Assembly: GCA_002007745.1 (NCBI GenBank)
Contig: CP019882.1
Span: 2,108,001 to 2,172,000 of the forward strand
Origin: Mycolicibacterium litorale
Lineage (GTDB): Bacteria > Actinomycetota > Actinomycetes > Mycobacteriales > Mycobacteriaceae
Direction of reading: 5' to 3'
DNA: 64,000 nucleotides
The notes beneath the pieces were generated by a model, which did not search any database, was not told the origin of the DNA, and saw nothing but the letters and a program-made list of their open reading frames with translations. Of the stretch, positions 16,763 through 25,580 are shown one piece after another (position 1 is the first letter of the stretch; every line of letters begins with the position of its first letter). The position numbers and the translations under genes were made by a program.

Positions 16763-17808
16763 ATGACCAACGCGATCACCGTCAGCGGCGCCAACAAGCG
16801 CTACGGCGACTTCGTGGCGCTGGACAACGTCGACTTCGCGGTGCCGTCGGGATCGCTGACAGCCCTGCTGGGGCCCAGCGGCTCAGGCAAATCCACGCTG
16901 CTTCGCGCCATCGCCGGACTCGACCAACCCGACACGGGCACCATCACGATCAACGGCCGCGACGTCACCGACGTGCCCCCGCAGCGCCGCGGCATCGGCT
17001 TCGTATTCCAGCACTACGCGGCCTTCAAGCACCTGACGGTGCGCGACAACGTCGCCTTCGGTCTGAAGATCCGCAAGCTGCCCAAAGCCGACATCAAGGA
17101 GAAGGTCGACAACCTGCTGGAGGTGGTGGGCCTGGCCGGCTTCCAGACCCGCTATCCCAACCAGCTTTCCGGGGTCAGCGCCAGCGCATGGCACTGGCGC
17201 GGGCACTCGCGGTGGACCCCCAGGTGCTGCTGCTCGACGAACCGTTCGGCGCCCTGGATGCCAAGGTGCGTGAGGACCTCCGGGCATGGCTGCGCCGGTT
17301 GCACGACGAGGTGCACGTGACCACCGTTCTGGTCACCCACGACCAGGCCGAAGCGCTGGACGTCGCCGACCGGATAGCCGTGCTCAACAAGGGACGCGTC
17401 GAGCAGATCGGTTCGCCGACCGACGTCTACGACAGCCCCGCGAATGCCTTTGTGATGTCGTTCCTCGGGACGGTGTCCTCGCTGAACGGAATCTTGGTGC
17501 GGCCACACGATATTCGAGTCGGCCGCAACCCCGAGATGGCGATCGCGGCCGGTGACGGTACGGCCGAGTCGACCGGTGTCGTCCGAGCCACCATCGACCG
17601 GGTCGTCTATCTCGGTTTCGAGGTGCGCGTCGAGTTGACCAGCGCGACCAACGGCGCTCCGTTCACCGCGCAGATCACCCGTGGCGACGCTGAAGCGCTC
17701 GCCCTGAAAGACGGTGACACCGTGTACGTTCGGGCCACGCGGGTACCGCCCATCGCGGGCGCGGCCCAAGTGCCGACGACCAGCCAGACGGCGGCCTCCG
17801 GCGGCTAA
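16763..17808 (+). CDS. cysA: Sulfate ABC transporter ATPase CysA, frameshifted
   Basis: ATPase of the sulfate importer, 348 residues when repaired. Walker A is GPSGSGKST and the Q-loop lies in [13 protein letters not shown]. The reading frame breaks in the run of four G at 17171-17174; a fifth G restores the signature [16 protein letters not shown], then Walker [15 protein letters not shown], the H-loop [10 protein letters not shown] and a TOBE-like regulatory tail from about residue 235. Everything after the break is intact and under normal codon use, so a consensus error is more likely than a dead gene. ATG 16763 has AGGAG upstream. The stop overlaps the convergent che1 stop. Confidence 0.92.
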
Positions 17809-17821
17809 GCCGCCAGCCGGG
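17797..17821. terminator. Hairpin spanning the cysA/che1 stop codons
   Basis: GGCGGC before the shared stop region and GCCGCC after it pair around CTAAG, with further CCGG/CCGG flanks. The hairpin lies exactly where the two convergent operons meet and their stops overlap (CTAA). It lacks a U-tract, which is common in mycobacteria; a role in two-way termination is inferred. Confidence 0.4.
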
Positions 17822-18503
17822 CCGCCACCGCCTGGTCGAACCGGTCCACAACCGTCCGGGCCACCAGCGGATGCGCTCCCAGCGGCGCAACCATCGCTAT
17901 GCCTGCACTGCCGGCGATTTCGGCGACCCGGTCGGTGATCCGGCCGGGTGCGATGAACCAGGGGGCGATGACGACGCGACGGGCGCCGCGGCGGCGCAGC
18001 ATCTCGACACCGTCGAGCACTGAGGGCTGCGGGCCGGTCGCGTAGGCCACCTGCACGCCGCTCCACCGGGTGCCGACGGCCAGCGGGCCGGCCAGCGTCG
18101 AGGTCCGGGCGTTGGCGGCGCTGCGCGACGACCCCACGGCCACCACCAGCACACCGACCTCACGATCGCGCGGGTCCACCCCGGCCTCGGCCAGGCGCTC
18201 ACGCATCACGTCGACCAATCGGGGATCCTCGCCGAGTGCGTCGGCCTGGATCACGTCGGCACCGGCCTGCGCGATCATGGCCGGGATGTCCACCCTGGCG
18301 TGGTAGGCGCTTGCCAGCAACAGCGGGGTCACGACGGTCGGAGCGTCCAGCCCTTCCAGCACATCACGCAGGTTCGGCGAATCCTTCTCGCAGAAGGCGA
18401 CCCGCACATCGAGCCCGGGCCGCGCGGCGCGAACCCGTTCGGCCACCGCATGGGTGATGGCCGAGGACCGTGGGTCGGCACTGCCATGCGCGGTGAGGAT
18501 CAT
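17805..18503 (-). CDS. che1: CbiX/SirB-type sirohydrochlorin chelatase (Che1)
   Basis: A 232-residue protein with two CbiX-like halves. The first has [12 protein letters not shown] (metal-ligand His) and [15 protein letters not shown] (second His); the second has [12 protein letters not shown] and [12 protein letters not shown]. It inserts iron (or cobalt) into sirohydrochlorin, giving the sirohaem that SirA needs. This fits its place as the third gene of sirA-cysH-che1. ATG 18503 starts right at the conserved LTAHGS; an ATG at 18563 would overlap cysH by 22 nt. Neither has a good ribosome binding site. Confidence 0.85.
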   Translation of the reverse strand: MILTAHGSADPRSSAITHAVAERVRAARPGLDVRVAFCEKDSPNLRDVLEGLDAPTVVTPLLLASAYHARVDIPAMIAQAGADVIQADALGEDPRLVDVMRERLAEAGVDPRDREVGVLVVAVGSSRSAANARTSTLAGPLAVGTRWSGVQVAYATGPQPSVLDGVEMLRRRGARRVVIAPWFIAPGRITDRVAEIAGSAGIAMVAPLGAHPLVARTVVDRFDQAVAARLAA

Positions 18504-18541
18504 CGAACAGGAGCGCAGCGACCCGAGAACCGGGTCGGGCC

Positions 18542-19255
18542 TCACGAAGCGTGCAGCCCGCATTCGGTCTTGGACAGGCCCTGCCAGCGACCGCTACGGG
18601 GATCAGCGCCCTCGACCGGCTTCGCCGTGCACGGGGCGCACCCGATCGACGGATACCCTTCGTCGACAAGGGGATTCACCAATACCCCGTTCGCGTGGAT
18701 GTAGGCATCCACATCCTCGTCGGTCCATGCCGCCAGCGGGTTGATCTTCACCAACTTGAACGCCTCATCGAAACTGATCAGCGGGGCGTTGGCGCGGGTC
18801 GGCGCCTCGACGCGTCGGATGCCGGTGACCCAGGCCGAATAGCCCTGCAGCGCCTTGCGCAGCGGAGTCACCTTGCGCAGCCGGCAGCATTCGTTGGGGT
18901 CGCGGGCGAAGAGGTCCTTACCCAGCAATCGGTCCTGCTCGGCGACACTCTGCTCGGCACCCACGTTGACGACGGTGACGTCATAGACGGCCTCGACCGC
19001 ATCGCGAGTCCCGATGGTCTCGGCGAAGTGGTAGCCGGTGTCGAGGAACAATACGTCGACACCGGGGCGAACCTTCGCCGCCAGGTCGATCAGGACGGCG
19101 TCCTGCATGTTGGAGGCCACCACGTAGTCGGAGCCGAAATGCCGGTCCGTCCACGCCAGTAGCTCTTCGGCCGACGCCCCGTCCAGCTCGGCAGCACCCT
19201 GTTGTGCCAGTGCCCGAAGGTCGGCCTCGGTCACCCTGTCAACCCCAATACTCAT
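18542..19255 (-). CDS. cysH: Assimilatory APS reductase CysH (4Fe-4S type)
   Basis: A 237-residue adenylylsulfate reductase, cytoplasmic, reducing APS to sulfite with thioredoxin. The iron-sulfur ligands that distinguish APS from PAPS reductases are present (ECCRLRK and GCAPCT), as is the catalytic C-terminal Cys in KTECGLH. FLDTGYHFAET and VTGIRRVEAPTRAN are the nucleotide-binding blocks. ATG 19255 has AGGAG 5 nt upstream. Second gene of the sirA operon, 28 bp after sirA. Confidence 0.95.
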   Translation of the reverse strand: MSIGVDRVTEADLRALAQQGAAELDGASAEELLAWTDRHFGSDYVVASNMQDAVLIDLAAKVRPGVDVLFLDTGYHFAETIGTRDAVEAVYDVTVVNVGAEQSVAEQDRLLGKDLFARDPNECCRLRKVTPLRKALQGYSAWVTGIRRVEAPTRANAPLISFDEAFKLVKINPLAAWTDEDVDAYIHANGVLVNPLVDEGYPSIGCAPCTAKPVEGADPRSGRWQGLSKTECGLHAS

Positions 19256-19283
19256 CGCTGCTCCTCGCTCTTCGCGCAAGCGC

Positions 19284-20954
19284 TCATCGCAAATCATCCT
19301 CTTCGGCTCGCACGGCCCATTGGGCGAAACGTTCGCCGTCCTGTCTTTGTTTCACGAAATTGCGCACCACCCGCTCGATGTAGTCACCGAGTTCGGTCGA
19401 GAGCACCTTGTGCTGACGCAGCTTGCGCCCGAAACCACTGTCCAGGCCGAGGCTGCCGCCCAGGTGAACCTGGAACCCCTCTTCGGGCCCGTTCCCGTCG
19501 TCAACCATCTGGCCCTTGAAGCCGATGTCGGCGATCTGGATGCGGGCGCACGAGTTCGGGCAGCCGTTGATGTTGACCGTCACCGGCACGTCAAGCTGGG
19601 AGTTGATGTCCTCGAGTCGCTTCTCCAAGTCGGGGACCAGGCTCTGGGCGCGCACCCGGGTCTCGGCGAAGCTCAGTTTGCAGAACTCGATCCCGGTGCA
19701 GGCCATCACGTTTCGCCGCCAGTGCGACGGTGCCGACGGCAAGCCAAGGGCGTCGAGGCCGGCTGTGAGCTTGGCCACCTCTTCATCGGGGACATCCAGG
19801 ACGATCAGCTTCTGGTACGGCGTGAAGCGGACCCGACCCGAGCCGGCCTGTTCGGCCAGCTCGGCGACCTTGGTCAGGATCGTGCCGGACACCCGGCCGG
19901 CGATCGGTGCGACCCCGACCGCGTTGAGCCCGTTCCTGAGCCGCTGCACACCGACGTGGTCGATGGGGCGGACAACCGGTTCGGGCGCGGGCCCGTCCAA
20001 CAAGGGGCGATGCAGGTACTCCTGTTCGAGAACTTCCCTGAACTTCTCGACACCCCAGTCCTTGATCAGGAACTTCAGCCGGGCCTTTGCCCGCAGCCGC
20101 CGGTAGCCGTAGTCGCGGAACACGCTGACCACGGCTTCCCACACGTCGGGCACCTCGTCGAGCGGAACCCAGGCGCCGACTCGCTGGCCCAGCATCGGGT
20201 TGGTGGACAGCCCGCCGCCGACCCACAGGTCGAAACCGGGACCGTGCTCGGGATGGTTCACGCCGATGAACGCGACATCGTTGACTTCGTGCACCACATC
20301 CTGCAGACCGCTGATGGCGGTCTTGAACTTGCGCGGCAGGTTGGAGTACTCCGGCTTGCCGATGTAGCGGCGCACGATCTCGTTGATCGCAGGAGTGCCG
20401 TCGATCACCTCGTCAAGGGATTCCCCGGCCAGCGGTGAGCCGAGGACGACGCGTGGGCAGTCGCCACACGCTTCGGTGGTCTGCAGACCGACTTCGTCGA
20501 GTCGTCGCCAGATCTCGGGCATGTCCTCCACCCGGATCCAGTGGTACTGGATGTTCTCGCGGTCGGAGATGTCGGCGGTATCGCGGGCGAACTCGGTGGA
20601 GATCTCGCCCAGTGTGCGCAGCGCCGCGGTACTCAGCGCGCCGCCGTCACTGCGCACCCGCAGCATGAAGAACTCGTCTTCGAGCATGTCGGTGTTCTCG
20701 TCGCCGGTCCACGTGCCGTCATAGCCGGGCTTACGTTGGGTGTAGAGGCCCCACCAGCGGAAACGGCCACGCAGGTCCGTCTTGTCGATGCTGTCGAAGC
20801 CGTTCTTGGCGTAGGTGCTCTCGATGCGTGCGCGCACGTTGAGCGGGTTGTCGTCTTTCTTGGTCTGCTCGTTGGGGTTGAGCGGTTCGCGCTCGCCCAG
20901 GGCCCATTGGCCCTCACTGCGCGTCTTGGACGCGGCCTTTGTCGGCTGACTCAT
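19284..20954 (-). CDS. sirA: Ferredoxin-dependent sulfite reductase SirA
   Basis: A 556-residue sirohaem/4Fe-4S enzyme reducing sulfite to sulfide. Cluster ligands are in ACTGIEFCKL and NGCPNSCAR (C-x5-C ... C-x3-C). Y71 (WWGLYTQR) and C163 (TEACGDCPR) fall where the M. tuberculosis enzyme has its Tyr-Cys covalent link. ATG 20954 has AGGAGC upstream. First gene of sirA-cysH-che1, preceded by a polycysteine leader ORF that probably attenuates the operon when cysteine is plentiful. Confidence 0.96.
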   Translation of the reverse strand: MSQPTKAASKTRSEGQWALGEREPLNPNEQTKKDDNPLNVRARIESTYAKNGFDSIDKTDLRGRFRWWGLYTQRKPGYDGTWTGDENTDMLEDEFFMLRVRSDGGALSTAALRTLGEISTEFARDTADISDRENIQYHWIRVEDMPEIWRRLDEVGLQTTEACGDCPRVVLGSPLAGESLDEVIDGTPAINEIVRRYIGKPEYSNLPRKFKTAISGLQDVVHEVNDVAFIGVNHPEHGPGFDLWVGGGLSTNPMLGQRVGAWVPLDEVPDVWEAVVSVFRDYGYRRLRAKARLKFLIKDWGVEKFREVLEQEYLHRPLLDGPAPEPVVRPIDHVGVQRLRNGLNAVGVAPIAGRVSGTILTKVAELAEQAGSGRVRFTPYQKLIVLDVPDEEVAKLTAGLDALGLPSAPSHWRRNVMACTGIEFCKLSFAETRVRAQSLVPDLEKRLEDINSQLDVPVTVNINGCPNSCARIQIADIGFKGQMVDDGNGPEEGFQVHLGGSLGLDSGFGRKLRQHKVLSTELGDYIERVVRNFVKQRQDGERFAQWAVRAEEDDLR

Positions 20955-21072
20955 GAAATGTGCTCCTCATGTCACGGAGCTGGCGTTCGAATCGCGCATT
21001 ACCACCGGCGAGCTGGACCGGCGGCGCAGATCCGGCGGCCAGCTGAAATACAGGGTGGGCGGGTCTACGGCG

Positions 21073-21165
21073 TCAAGCCAGACAACAACACGTACAAACG
21101 CGCTTGAAATCGACATGCCGCCGCACCACCAGCGCGACACCGCGCAGGGTCTGGGGGGCAGTCAT
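21073..21165 (-). CDS. Polycysteine leader peptide upstream of sirA
   Basis: A 30-residue ORF starting MTAPQTLRGVALVV and ending KRVCTCCCLA before its stop, with four Cys in the last eight residues. On the minus strand a CACAAT -10 lies 7 nt before ATG 21165, so the message should be leaderless; another ATG 9 nt upstream (21174) is in frame. This is the cysteine-responsive attenuator arrangement known for mycobacterial sulfur-assimilation operons. The 118-nt distance from its stop to the sirA start (20954) is the same as that from the subI leader to subI. Confidence 0.8.
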   Translation of the reverse strand: MTAPQTLRGVALVVRRHVDFKRVCTCCCLA

Positions 21166-21172
21166 GTCCGCC

Positions 21173-21178
21173 ATTGTG
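21173..21178 (-). promoter_or_regulatory. -10 hexamer CACAAT of the sirA leader
   Basis: CACAAT on the minus strand followed by 7 nt and ATG 21165, the geometry of a leaderless start. A weak match to TANNNT (first base C). Confidence 0.45.
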
Positions 21179-21259
21179 CCACGAACATGCGCGGTGGCTC
21201 TAACCGGGCCAGATTTTGACTCGCCGTGAGCATAATTCGGGTTCTGGAACACTGGACGG

Positions 21260-22434
21260 ATGTCGGTTGGGCCTGCTGCCGTCGATGTGCCGCACCTGCG
21301 CCTGGCTGCCGGCACGGCCTTCGGGCTCTATGTCCACGTTCCGTTCTGTGCCACTCGCTGCGGGTACTGCGACTTCAACACCTATACGACCGGGGAACTC
21401 GGGGGCGCGACCCCGGCCGGCTGGCTGGCCGCGCTGCGCGCCGAACTCGCGTTGGCCGCCGCTTCGGTGGGCGGGGTGACCGTCGACACCGTCTTCGTCG
21501 GCGGGGGCACGCCGTCGATGCTCGGCGGGGCCGGGCTGACCGAGGTGCTCACCGCGGTGCGCGACAACTTCCAGCTGGCCGCCGACGCGGAGGTGACCAC
21601 CGAGGCCAATCCGGAGTCGACGTCGGCGCAGTTCTTCGCGGAGATCCGGGCGGCCGGCTACACCCGGGTGTCGTTGGGTATGCAGTCGGCGGTGCCGCGG
21701 GTGCTGGCCGTCCTCGACCGGACGCATTCCCCGGGCCGAGCGTTGCAGGCGGCCGCCGAGGCGACCGCGGCCGGTTTCGACCACCTCAACATCGACCTCA
21801 TCTACGGGACACCCGGCGAATCCGACGACGACCTGCTCCGCTCGGTCGACGCTGCACTGTCCGCGGGATCGACCATCTCTCCGCCTACGCGCTGGTCGTC
21901 GAGGACGGCACCGCACTGGCCCGCGAGGTCAAGCGCGGCGAGATCGCCGCACCCGATGACGACGTGCTGGCGCACCGCTACGAGCTACTCGACACGCGGC
22001 TCGCGGCGGCCGGCCTGGACTGGTACGAGGTGTCGAACTGGAGCCGGCCGGGCGGTGAATGCCGGCACAACATCGGCTACTGGAACGGTGGGCAGTGGTG
22101 GGGTGCGGGCCCGGGAGCGCACGGTTTCGTCGGTGACACCCGATGGTGGAATGTGAAGCACCCCAACACCTATGCGCGCGTATTGACCACCGGCCAGCTG
22201 CCCGTCGCCGACTTCGAACGACTCGGCGCACACGAGCGGCATGTCGAAGAAGTCTTGTTGCAGATACGGTTACGTGCCGGTTTGCCGGTCACGGTGCTGA
22301 CCGAGACAGAACGCGGCCGTGCCGCTGATGCGGTGGCGGCAGGTCTGCTACGCGCGGGCTCGCAGCGGTTGACCCTCACCGACCGCGGTCGGCTGCTCGC
22401 CGACGCGGTGGTGCGCGACATCCTCGACGACTGA
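21260..22434 (+). CDS. hemW: HemW-like radical SAM haem chaperone, frameshifted
   Basis: About 391 residues when repaired. Radical-SAM cluster CATRCGYC at about residue 40, GGGTPS SAM-binding block, and the HNxxYW motif (CRHNIGYW) that marks haem-chaperone HemW rather than coproporphyrinogen dehydrogenase HemN. M. tuberculosis Rv2388c is annotated hemN. The frame breaks near GGG 21865-21867; one added base joins ALSAG to IDHLSAYALVVEDG. ATG 21260 is used; a CATAAT -10-like hexamer lies at 21230-21235. It is divergent from the sirA leader. Confidence 0.9.
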
Positions 22435-22452
22435 GGGTTGCGGCACACACGG

Positions 22453-22499
22453 CAAGGCCGCGGGGAGCCTGGACCTGCCAGGCGCGTCCCGCGGCCTTG
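22453..22499. terminator. Strong inverted repeat, two-way terminator
   Basis: CAAGGCCGCGGG at 22453-22464 pairs perfectly with CCCGCGGCCTTG at 22488-22499. Inside the loop CCTGG and CCAGG can extend the structure. It lies between the convergent ends of hemW and the small secreted-protein gene, as expected of a bidirectional terminator. Confidence 0.7.
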
Positions 22500-22515
22500 G
22501 TTGGCAGCCTCTCGG

Positions 22516-22748
22516 CTACCCGAGAATCAACGGCGGGATGCCGTTGATTCCGAAGACCTGCTGAGGCGATGCGGCAGGGGGATCGCGTGGATGTAGGCAT
22601 GGCCCTGCCTCTGGCACATCGTCGCCGGACCCGTACTCAGACAATCGATCGGAGTCGGAGCGGCGTGCGCGCTTGGTGCGACGGCGATGGCCAGCGCCGC
22701 GGCCCCTGCCGCGAAGGCGAGACTGAGTTGTCGGAGTGTGAGTGTCAT
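22516..22748 (-). CDS. Small secreted protein, frameshifted
   Basis: ATG 22748 (GAAGGGA upstream) opens a clear signal peptide, LTLRQLSLAFAAGAAALAIA with cleavage after SAHA, and a short mature part with two Cys (PIDCLSTGPATMCQRQGHAY). The frame breaks in the run of five G at 22577-22581 (C in the gene). A sixth restores IPPAASPQQVFGINGIPPLI, then LG and a stop at 22516, for about 77 residues. The restored end in INGIPPLILG resembles tails of other small mycobacterial exported proteins. Function unknown. Confidence 0.65.
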
Positions 22749-22849
22749 CGGTGTTCCCTTCGGGTCGAGATGTGCGCAGAGCTGTCGAATCGGCCGCTGT
22801 CGATCACGTCGGGTTCGGTGGCATTCCCGTGCCTCGAGGTCGGGCGGTG

Positions 22850-22882
22850 AGCGAAATCGACTTGCTTAGTGGATATTTCGCT
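22850..22882. repeat. Inverted repeat AGCGAAAT/ATTTCGCT in the gap 22749-22969
   Basis: AGCGAAAT at 22850-22857 and ATTTCGCT at 22875-22882, with a third related TTTCGCT just after. The segment is A+T-rich within a 221-bp gap between two minus-strand genes. It may be an operator of the small secreted gene or a processed 3' end of the SulP gene; no further support. Confidence 0.35.
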
Positions 22883-22969
22883 TTGCGTTTCGCTTATGTC
22901 TCCAGTCTAGGTAGACCTCGGTGGCCGGTCACGGGATTCATAGTGAAAGCAAATGTGCTGATATGTCGG

Positions 22970-25225
22970 CTAACTCGCTGCCTTGATGGCCGAACTGGCG
23001 CGCTCGAGCGACGCCGCTGCGGTCGGTTCGACGTGCAGCACCCGGGCGCTGCCGATGTCGTAGAACAGCCCGATCACCTTCACTCGGCCCCGTTGGTGCA
23101 GCTCGCGGATCAGCGGATGGCCGGTCAGGGTATCGACCTGGACCGCGACACTGACCATGCTCAACTGGTCGGCGGTGTCGAAACCCAGTCCGGCGGCTGA
23201 CCTGGCAAGCGGATGCCGTCCCCGGTCGAAGGCGGTGATCGCCGGCTCCGCGTGGGACAGCCATGACGCGAGATGATCCTCACCTGACTCCGCGGCGGCT
23301 TCGCCGAGCGCCGCATGCATTGCGCCACAGGAAGAGTGGCCACACACCACGATCGAGGACACCGACAGCCGGCCGACGGCATAGGCGATCGCCGCCTCCA
23401 CCGATGAGTCGGCTTGGCCGGCGGGTACCAGGTTGCCGACGTTGCGCACGGTGTACAGGTCGCCGGGCCCGCTGCTGGTGATCGCATTCGGCACGATCCG
23501 GGCGTCGGTGCAGGTGATGAACAGTGTCTCCGCCTGCTGGGTGTGTGCCAGCCGCTGCATGTGCGGCCGGATGAACGGCGCCGTCCGGCGGTGGTAGACC
23601 TCGAGGCCGTCGAGAACCGCCTGCGGAGGGGTGTCGCGGCGTTCGTGGCCGTTCTTGGTTTCCGGATCCTGCCACGAACTCCACGGCACCACCCCGAGCC
23701 GTTTGTCGATCGGGGCGAACGCCCGCGCGGGCGGTCCGTCCAGCGCGCTGCTCAGTTCGACTGTGCCGACCTCCTGGACGAGAACGCTGCCGCCGGACGA
23801 CTCGTGCTGACGTTGCCAGTCCTCGATGACCTGCTGGGCGGCGTGGTCGATGAAGTCGACCGACACCTCCAGGGTCACCCGGGTGCCGGCCGGGACGGTG
23901 CGCAACGCGGTGTGCAGCTGGGGCAGGGAGAGGAAGGTGCACGAACCCTCGACCGCCACCCGCCAGTCGTTGTCGTCGGACTGCTCGGCGTGGATCCTGG
24001 CTCGCGCCACCCGCCACACCGTCAGCACGACGGCCAGCGCCAAGCCCAGCAACACGCCTTCGAGCAGGTTGAGGAACACCACCCCGAGGATGGTCACCAG
24101 GTAGACGGCGATGTCGCCGGTTTGTCGTGCCGTCCTGATGTGGGTGAGCTTGACCAGTTGCACGCCGATGACGATGAGCAGCCCGGCCAGTGCCGCGGTG
24201 GGGATCTGCTGGGCCAGGCCGGCGAACGGCAGCGCGAAGACCAGCACCCACAGGCCGTGCATGATCGCCGAGGCACGAGACTTGGCGCCGGCGGCCACGT
24301 TGGCCGAGCTGCGGACGATCACACCGGTGATCGGCAGACCGCCGACCGCACCCGAGACCATGTTGGCGGCGCCCTGGCCGACCAGCTCGCGATCCAGGTT
24401 GGACCGCGGCCCGTCCTGCATGCGGTCCACCGCGACCGCCGTCAGCAGACTCTCCACGCTGGCGATCAGCGCGACGGTGATGACACCGGTCGCGAACGCA
24501 CCCCAGTTGCCGTCCGGCAGGCCGGGCAGTTGCAGCGCGTCGAGCAGGGACCCGTTCAGCTCAATACGCGGCACATTGAGGGCGAACAGCACCGAGACCG
24601 CGCTGGCGACGACGATCGCGACCAGTGGGCCGGGAACCTTGCGGACCGGTGCGGGCGCCCAGCGCCATACCAGCAGGATCCCGATCACCAGCAGACCGAC
24701 GGCCAAGCCGGCGCCGTCGGTCGCGGCCAGCTGACCGGGCAGTTCCACGAGGTTGCGCCACGCCGAGCTCTCCGAGCTACCGCCGAGCAGCACGTGGACC
24801 TGCTGCAGGGCGATGGTGATCCCGATGCCGGCCAGCATCGCGTGCACCACCATCGGCGAGATCGCCAACGCGGCGCGACCCACCCGGCTCAACCCGAACA
24901 ACACCTGCGCAAGGCCGGCGCACACCGTGATCGCGCAGGTGACCGCCCAGCCGAACTCGGCGATCAGACCGGCGACGATGACCGTCAAACCAGCCGCCGG
25001 CCCGCTCACCTGCAGGGGTGAGCCGCCCAGCGCCCCGGCGACCACGCCGCCGACGATGGCCGCGATCAAGCCGGCGAGCACCGGAGCGCCGGACGCGATC
25101 GCGATGCCCAGCGACAGCGGCAGGGCCACCAGGAACACCACCAGTGACGCAGGCAGGTCGTAACGCATGATCGACGAAAGCCGACCCGGTGCCGCCGAGT
25201 CGGCGGTCGGTGGTGATTGCTGCAA
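22970..25225 (-). CDS. SulP anion transporter fused to beta-carbonic anhydrase
   Basis: A 751-residue fusion like Rv3273. Residues ~15-420 form a SulP transporter (LPLSLGIAIASGAPVLAGLI, QVSGPAAGLTVIVAGLI, repeated TM helices). A short STAS-like soluble region follows (VTLEVSVDFIDHAAQQVIED). From ~545 to the end is a beta-carbonic anhydrase with zinc ligands in FITCTDARIVP and VVCGHSSCGAM. It probably imports bicarbonate (or sulfate) and interconverts it with CO2 at the membrane. The start is ATG 25225. It is divergent from a two-component system 355 bp away. Confidence 0.92.
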   Translation of the reverse strand: MQQSPPTADSAAPGRLSSIMRYDLPASLVVFLVALPLSLGIAIASGAPVLAGLIAAIVGGVVAGALGGSPLQVSGPAAGLTVIVAGLIAEFGWAVTCAITVCAGLAQVLFGLSRVGRAALAISPMVVHAMLAGIGITIALQQVHVLLGGSSESSAWRNLVELPGQLAATDGAGLAVGLLVIGILLVWRWAPAPVRKVPGPLVAIVVASAVSVLFALNVPRIELNGSLLDALQLPGLPDGNWGAFATGVITVALIASVESLLTAVAVDRMQDGPRSNLDRELVGQGAANMVSGAVGGLPITGVIVRSSANVAAGAKSRASAIMHGLWVLVFALPFAGLAQQIPTAALAGLLIVIGVQLVKLTHIRTARQTGDIAVYLVTILGVVFLNLLEGVLLGLALAVVLTVWRVARARIHAEQSDDNDWRVAVEGSCTFLSLPQLHTALRTVPAGTRVTLEVSVDFIDHAAQQVIEDWQRQHESSGGSVLVQEVGTVELSSALDGPPARAFAPIDKRLGVVPWSSWQDPETKNGHERRDTPPQAVLDGLEVYHRRTAPFIRPHMQRLAHTQQAETLFITCTDARIVPNAITSSGPGDLYTVRNVGNLVPAGQADSSVEAAIAYAVGRLSVSSIVVCGHSSCGAMHAALGEAAAESGEDHLASWLSHAEPAITAFDRGRHPLARSAAGLGFDTADQLSMVSVAVQVDTLTGHPLIRELHQRGRVKVIGLFYDIGSARVLHVEPTAAASLERASSAIKAAS

Positions 25226-25580
25226 GGCAGTGACTCCTGTCGCTGATTGTGTGAGAACTGTTTGTGCACAGGTATTTACGTGCGCCCAGCCGCCGGGCGC
25301 GACCTAATTCACAAGCGCGACAGTAGGTGTGGAATCGGCGTGCCTTCAAGGAATGCATAGAGCATTCATATGCGGCCACCGGCGCTACCCGGTGAAGTCC
25401 GCTACTGCCACGACGATTCGATGACGTTTCGGCCGAGATGTGTCGCGGCTAACAGGTGCGCGCGTAAACCCTTGTTGGCGAACAGGTTCGCGACGAGCCG
25501 GCCGCCGGCCATGACCGGCATAGATATGAAACGCATATGCGCTTGGTGACAGAATCATTTGTTTTCATGACAATTGAGAC
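25226..25580. other. Divergent intergenic region, SulP-CA / response regulator
   Basis: A gap of 355 bp. It contains the perfect inverted repeat GAATGC/GCATTC at 25351-25356 and 25362-25367, a GCATATGC palindrome at 25533-25540, and one doubtful short ORF listed separately. A GACAAT hexamer at 25569-25574 stands 6 nt before the response-regulator ATG and may be its -10. Confidence 0.4.
25402..25536 (-). CDS. Doubtful 44-residue ORF
   Basis: ATG 25536 to a stop at 25402, starting MRFISMPVMAGG and ending GRNVIESSWQ. Third-codon positions are mostly G or C (about 75%), somewhat lower than in the surrounding genes, and there is no clear ribosome binding site. It could be a real small gene, a decayed gene end or chance. 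Confidence 0.2.
   Translation of the reverse strand: MRFISMPVMAGGRLVANLFANKGLRAHLLAATHLGRNVIESSWQ

Noticed and set aside
23414..25021. A 535-codon open frame antisense to the SulP-carbonic anhydrase gene
   Set aside because: The translation is His/Arg/Gly/Asp-rich low complexity typical of an antisense frame; the minus-strand gene has full domain structure.
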